Positions 62,875 to 64,000 of a stretch of 64,000 bases of DNA are shown here, in pieces. The position numbers and the translations under genes are program-made. The stretch is from Sphingomonas kyeonggiensis (GTDB taxonomy: Bacteria; Pseudomonadota; Alphaproteobacteria; Sphingomonadales; Sphingomonadaceae): the NCBI RefSeq assembly GCF_014196745.1, contig NZ_JACIEH010000001.1, forward strand, positions 434,001 to 498,000. The letters run 5' to 3'. How positions within the stretch are numbered: the stretch's first letter is position 1; each line of letters begins with the position of its first letter. Under the pieces are notes generated by a model, which searched no databases, was not told the DNA's origin, and saw only the letters and a list, made by a program, of their open reading frames with translations.

Positions 62875-64000
62875 GTGGAAGGATTCTCGCTCAAGAGCCG
62901 TGCGATAGCCTTTGCGATGTGCGCCGGTGCGGTGGCGTTCATCCTCGCGCTGGCGGCTGCCTCCTCGCCCGGACTGATCACCGTCGAGAGTGCCGGACGC
63001 GCACTGATCGCCGCGATCGTCTGCGGCGTGATGTGCTGGGCCTCGGCCGAGCGCAGCATCGCTTCCACCGCCGAAGCCATCGACGCCGCGATCGAGCGCC
63101 TCCAAGGCGCCGCCAATGGCGATCTGCAGAGCGGCATCCCGCCCCAGGTGCATGAATCGGTGCCGACGCTGGCGCGGGCGATGGACGGGCTGTTCAGCCA
63201 GCTCCACGCCAATCTGGAGAGCGTCCAGCGGCTGGCGATGTTCGATCCGGTGACCTCGCTGCCCAACCGCACCAATTTCCGCCGCACGGCCGAACGCATG
63301 CTTTCGGAGCTGCCGACGGGCAATGTCGCGGTGCTCTATTTCATCGATCTCGATCGCTTCAAGCACGTCAACGACACGCTGGGCCATGCCACCGGCGACG
63401 CGCTGCTCGCCATGGTCGCCAATCGCCTGCGCGCCGTCGCCGACCGCTTCGCCGCCGAGGCCGACGCCCGGCCGCCGCTGATCGGGCGCCTGGCCGGCGA
63501 CGAGTTCACCATGTTCTTCCCGACGCTGCGCAATGTGCGCGACGCCGAGCGGATCGGCCGCGGCATCCTCTATGCCCTGTCCGAGCCGTTCGACCTGGCC
63601 GACCAGGAAGTGTCGATCGGCGCCTCGATCGGCATCGCGCTGCGCCCCGAGCATGGCACGACGCTGCACGACCTGATGCGCGCCGCCGATGCCGCCATGT
63701 ACCATGCCAAGGCGATGGGCCGCGGCCGCGCCGAGCATTTCACCGAGATCCTCGCCGCCGAGATCGCCGACCGCGCCCGGCTGGAGAGCGATCTGCGCGA
63801 AGCGGTGGACAAGGACCAGTTCACCCTCGTCTACCAGCCCCAGGTCTCCGCCGGCGACGGGCGCATCGTGGCGGCTGAAGCGCTGCTGCGCTGGCGCCAT
63901 CCGGACGGGCTCAAGATGCCCGGTACCTTCATCCAGCGCGCCGAGGAGACCGGCCTGATCGTCGAGATCGGCGAATGGGTGGTCGAGAGCGTCGCCGAGA
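62875..64000 (+). CDS. GGDEF-EAL cyclic-di-GMP protein (3' end outside window)
   Basis: The visible 375 residues start at GTG 62875 with a GGCGGAG site. Two hydrophobic segments (about 8-30 and 38-58) form a membrane anchor. A linker follows, then a GGDEF domain with the variant AGDEF signature (GRLAGDEFTMFF, about residue 206) and the start of an EAL domain (AAEALLRWRHPDGL, near 333). The A-for-G change is found in some active cyclases. The C-terminal part lies beyond the window. Confidence 0.9.
   Translation, partial: MEGFSLKSRAIAFAMCAGAVAFILALAAASSPGLITVESAGRALIAAIVCGVMCWASAERSIASTAEAIDAAIERLQGAANGDLQSGIPPQVHESVPTLARAMDGLFSQLHANLESVQRLAMFDPVTSLPNRTNFRRTAERMLSELPTGNVAVLYFIDLDRFKHVNDTLGHATGDALLAMVANRLRAVADRFAAEADARPPLIGRLAGDEFTMFFPTLRNVRDAERIGRGILYALSEPFDLADQEVSIGASIGIALRPEHGTTLHDLMRAADAAMYHAKAMGRGRAEHFTEILAAEIADRARLESDLREAVDKDQFTLVYQPQVSAGDGRIVAAEALLRWRHPDGLKMPGTFIQRAEETGLIVEIGEWVVESVAE

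Overview
The window is GC-rich chromosomal DNA from an alphaproteobacterium, most likely a sphingomonad (Sphingomonas or a close relative). The evidence is the run dnaA-rpsT-mutM-ubiE-ubiB-coaBC-dut, the secB/Tim44-like/mltA/Smr block, a 637-residue CysN-CysC fusion next to cysQ, several HWE and hybrid histidine kinases, and a perfect CtrA-type box (TTAA-N7-TTAAC). No rRNA, tRNA, CRISPR array, insertion sequence or prophage gene was found. Nearly every base is coding and most genes sit in short, translationally coupled operons.

Layout. 1-774: C-terminal barrel of an autotransporter, cut by the window edge. 1037-8348: signalling genes (response regulator, four-PAS HWE kinase, receiver-GGDEF-EAL protein, CHASE4-type kinase) with one HpcH/HpaI-type CoA lyase. 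8443-9591: a seven-helix membrane domain fused to a SET methyltransferase domain. 9803-13379: sulfate activation (cysD, cysNC, cysQ). 13726-15707: rmlA and rmlB. 15746-18634: amino-sugar kinase, murQ and nagA for cell-wall sugar salvage. 19094-22629: ugd, a nitrilase-family amidase and gshA. 22742-22964: a 20-residue peptide gene with a structured 3' RNA, a terminator and a CtrA-type box. 23067-27435: EAL protein, TPR hybrid kinase and response regulator. 27464-32003: exported intradiol dioxygenase, an OmpR/EnvZ-type pair and an MFS permease. 32093-36393: a lipoprotein, rpsU, an FKBP, a phosphatase and an M48 protease. 36401-40205: wecC, wecB, a VanZ-like gene and galU. 40263-41646: a TetR-DUF3817-CopD cassette. 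41954-44354: a second nucleotide-sugar dehydrogenase and an epimerase. 44406-51798: nine genes on the minus strand, most with overlapping stop and start codons, from ubiE to a MoeB/ThiF-type enzyme. 51904-54922: mutM, rpsT, dnaA. 55105-64000: small secreted proteins, a CAP lipoprotein, trpS, murJ, secB, Tim44-like, mltA, Smr and a GGDEF-EAL gene cut by the right edge.

Functionally the window mixes housekeeping with envelope biology: nucleotide-sugar supply (RmlA, RmlB, GalU, three UDP-sugar dehydrogenases, WecB), peptidoglycan turnover (MltA, MurJ, MurQ, NagA) and an unusual density of two-component and cyclic-di-GMP proteins. The least explained items are the membrane-SET fusion, the peptide/structured-RNA locus beside the CtrA box, two unknown membrane proteins inserted between ubiB and coaBC, a family of about 130-150 bp composite palindromes present three times, and a perfect 20-bp inverted repeat across the stop codon of the MFS gene.
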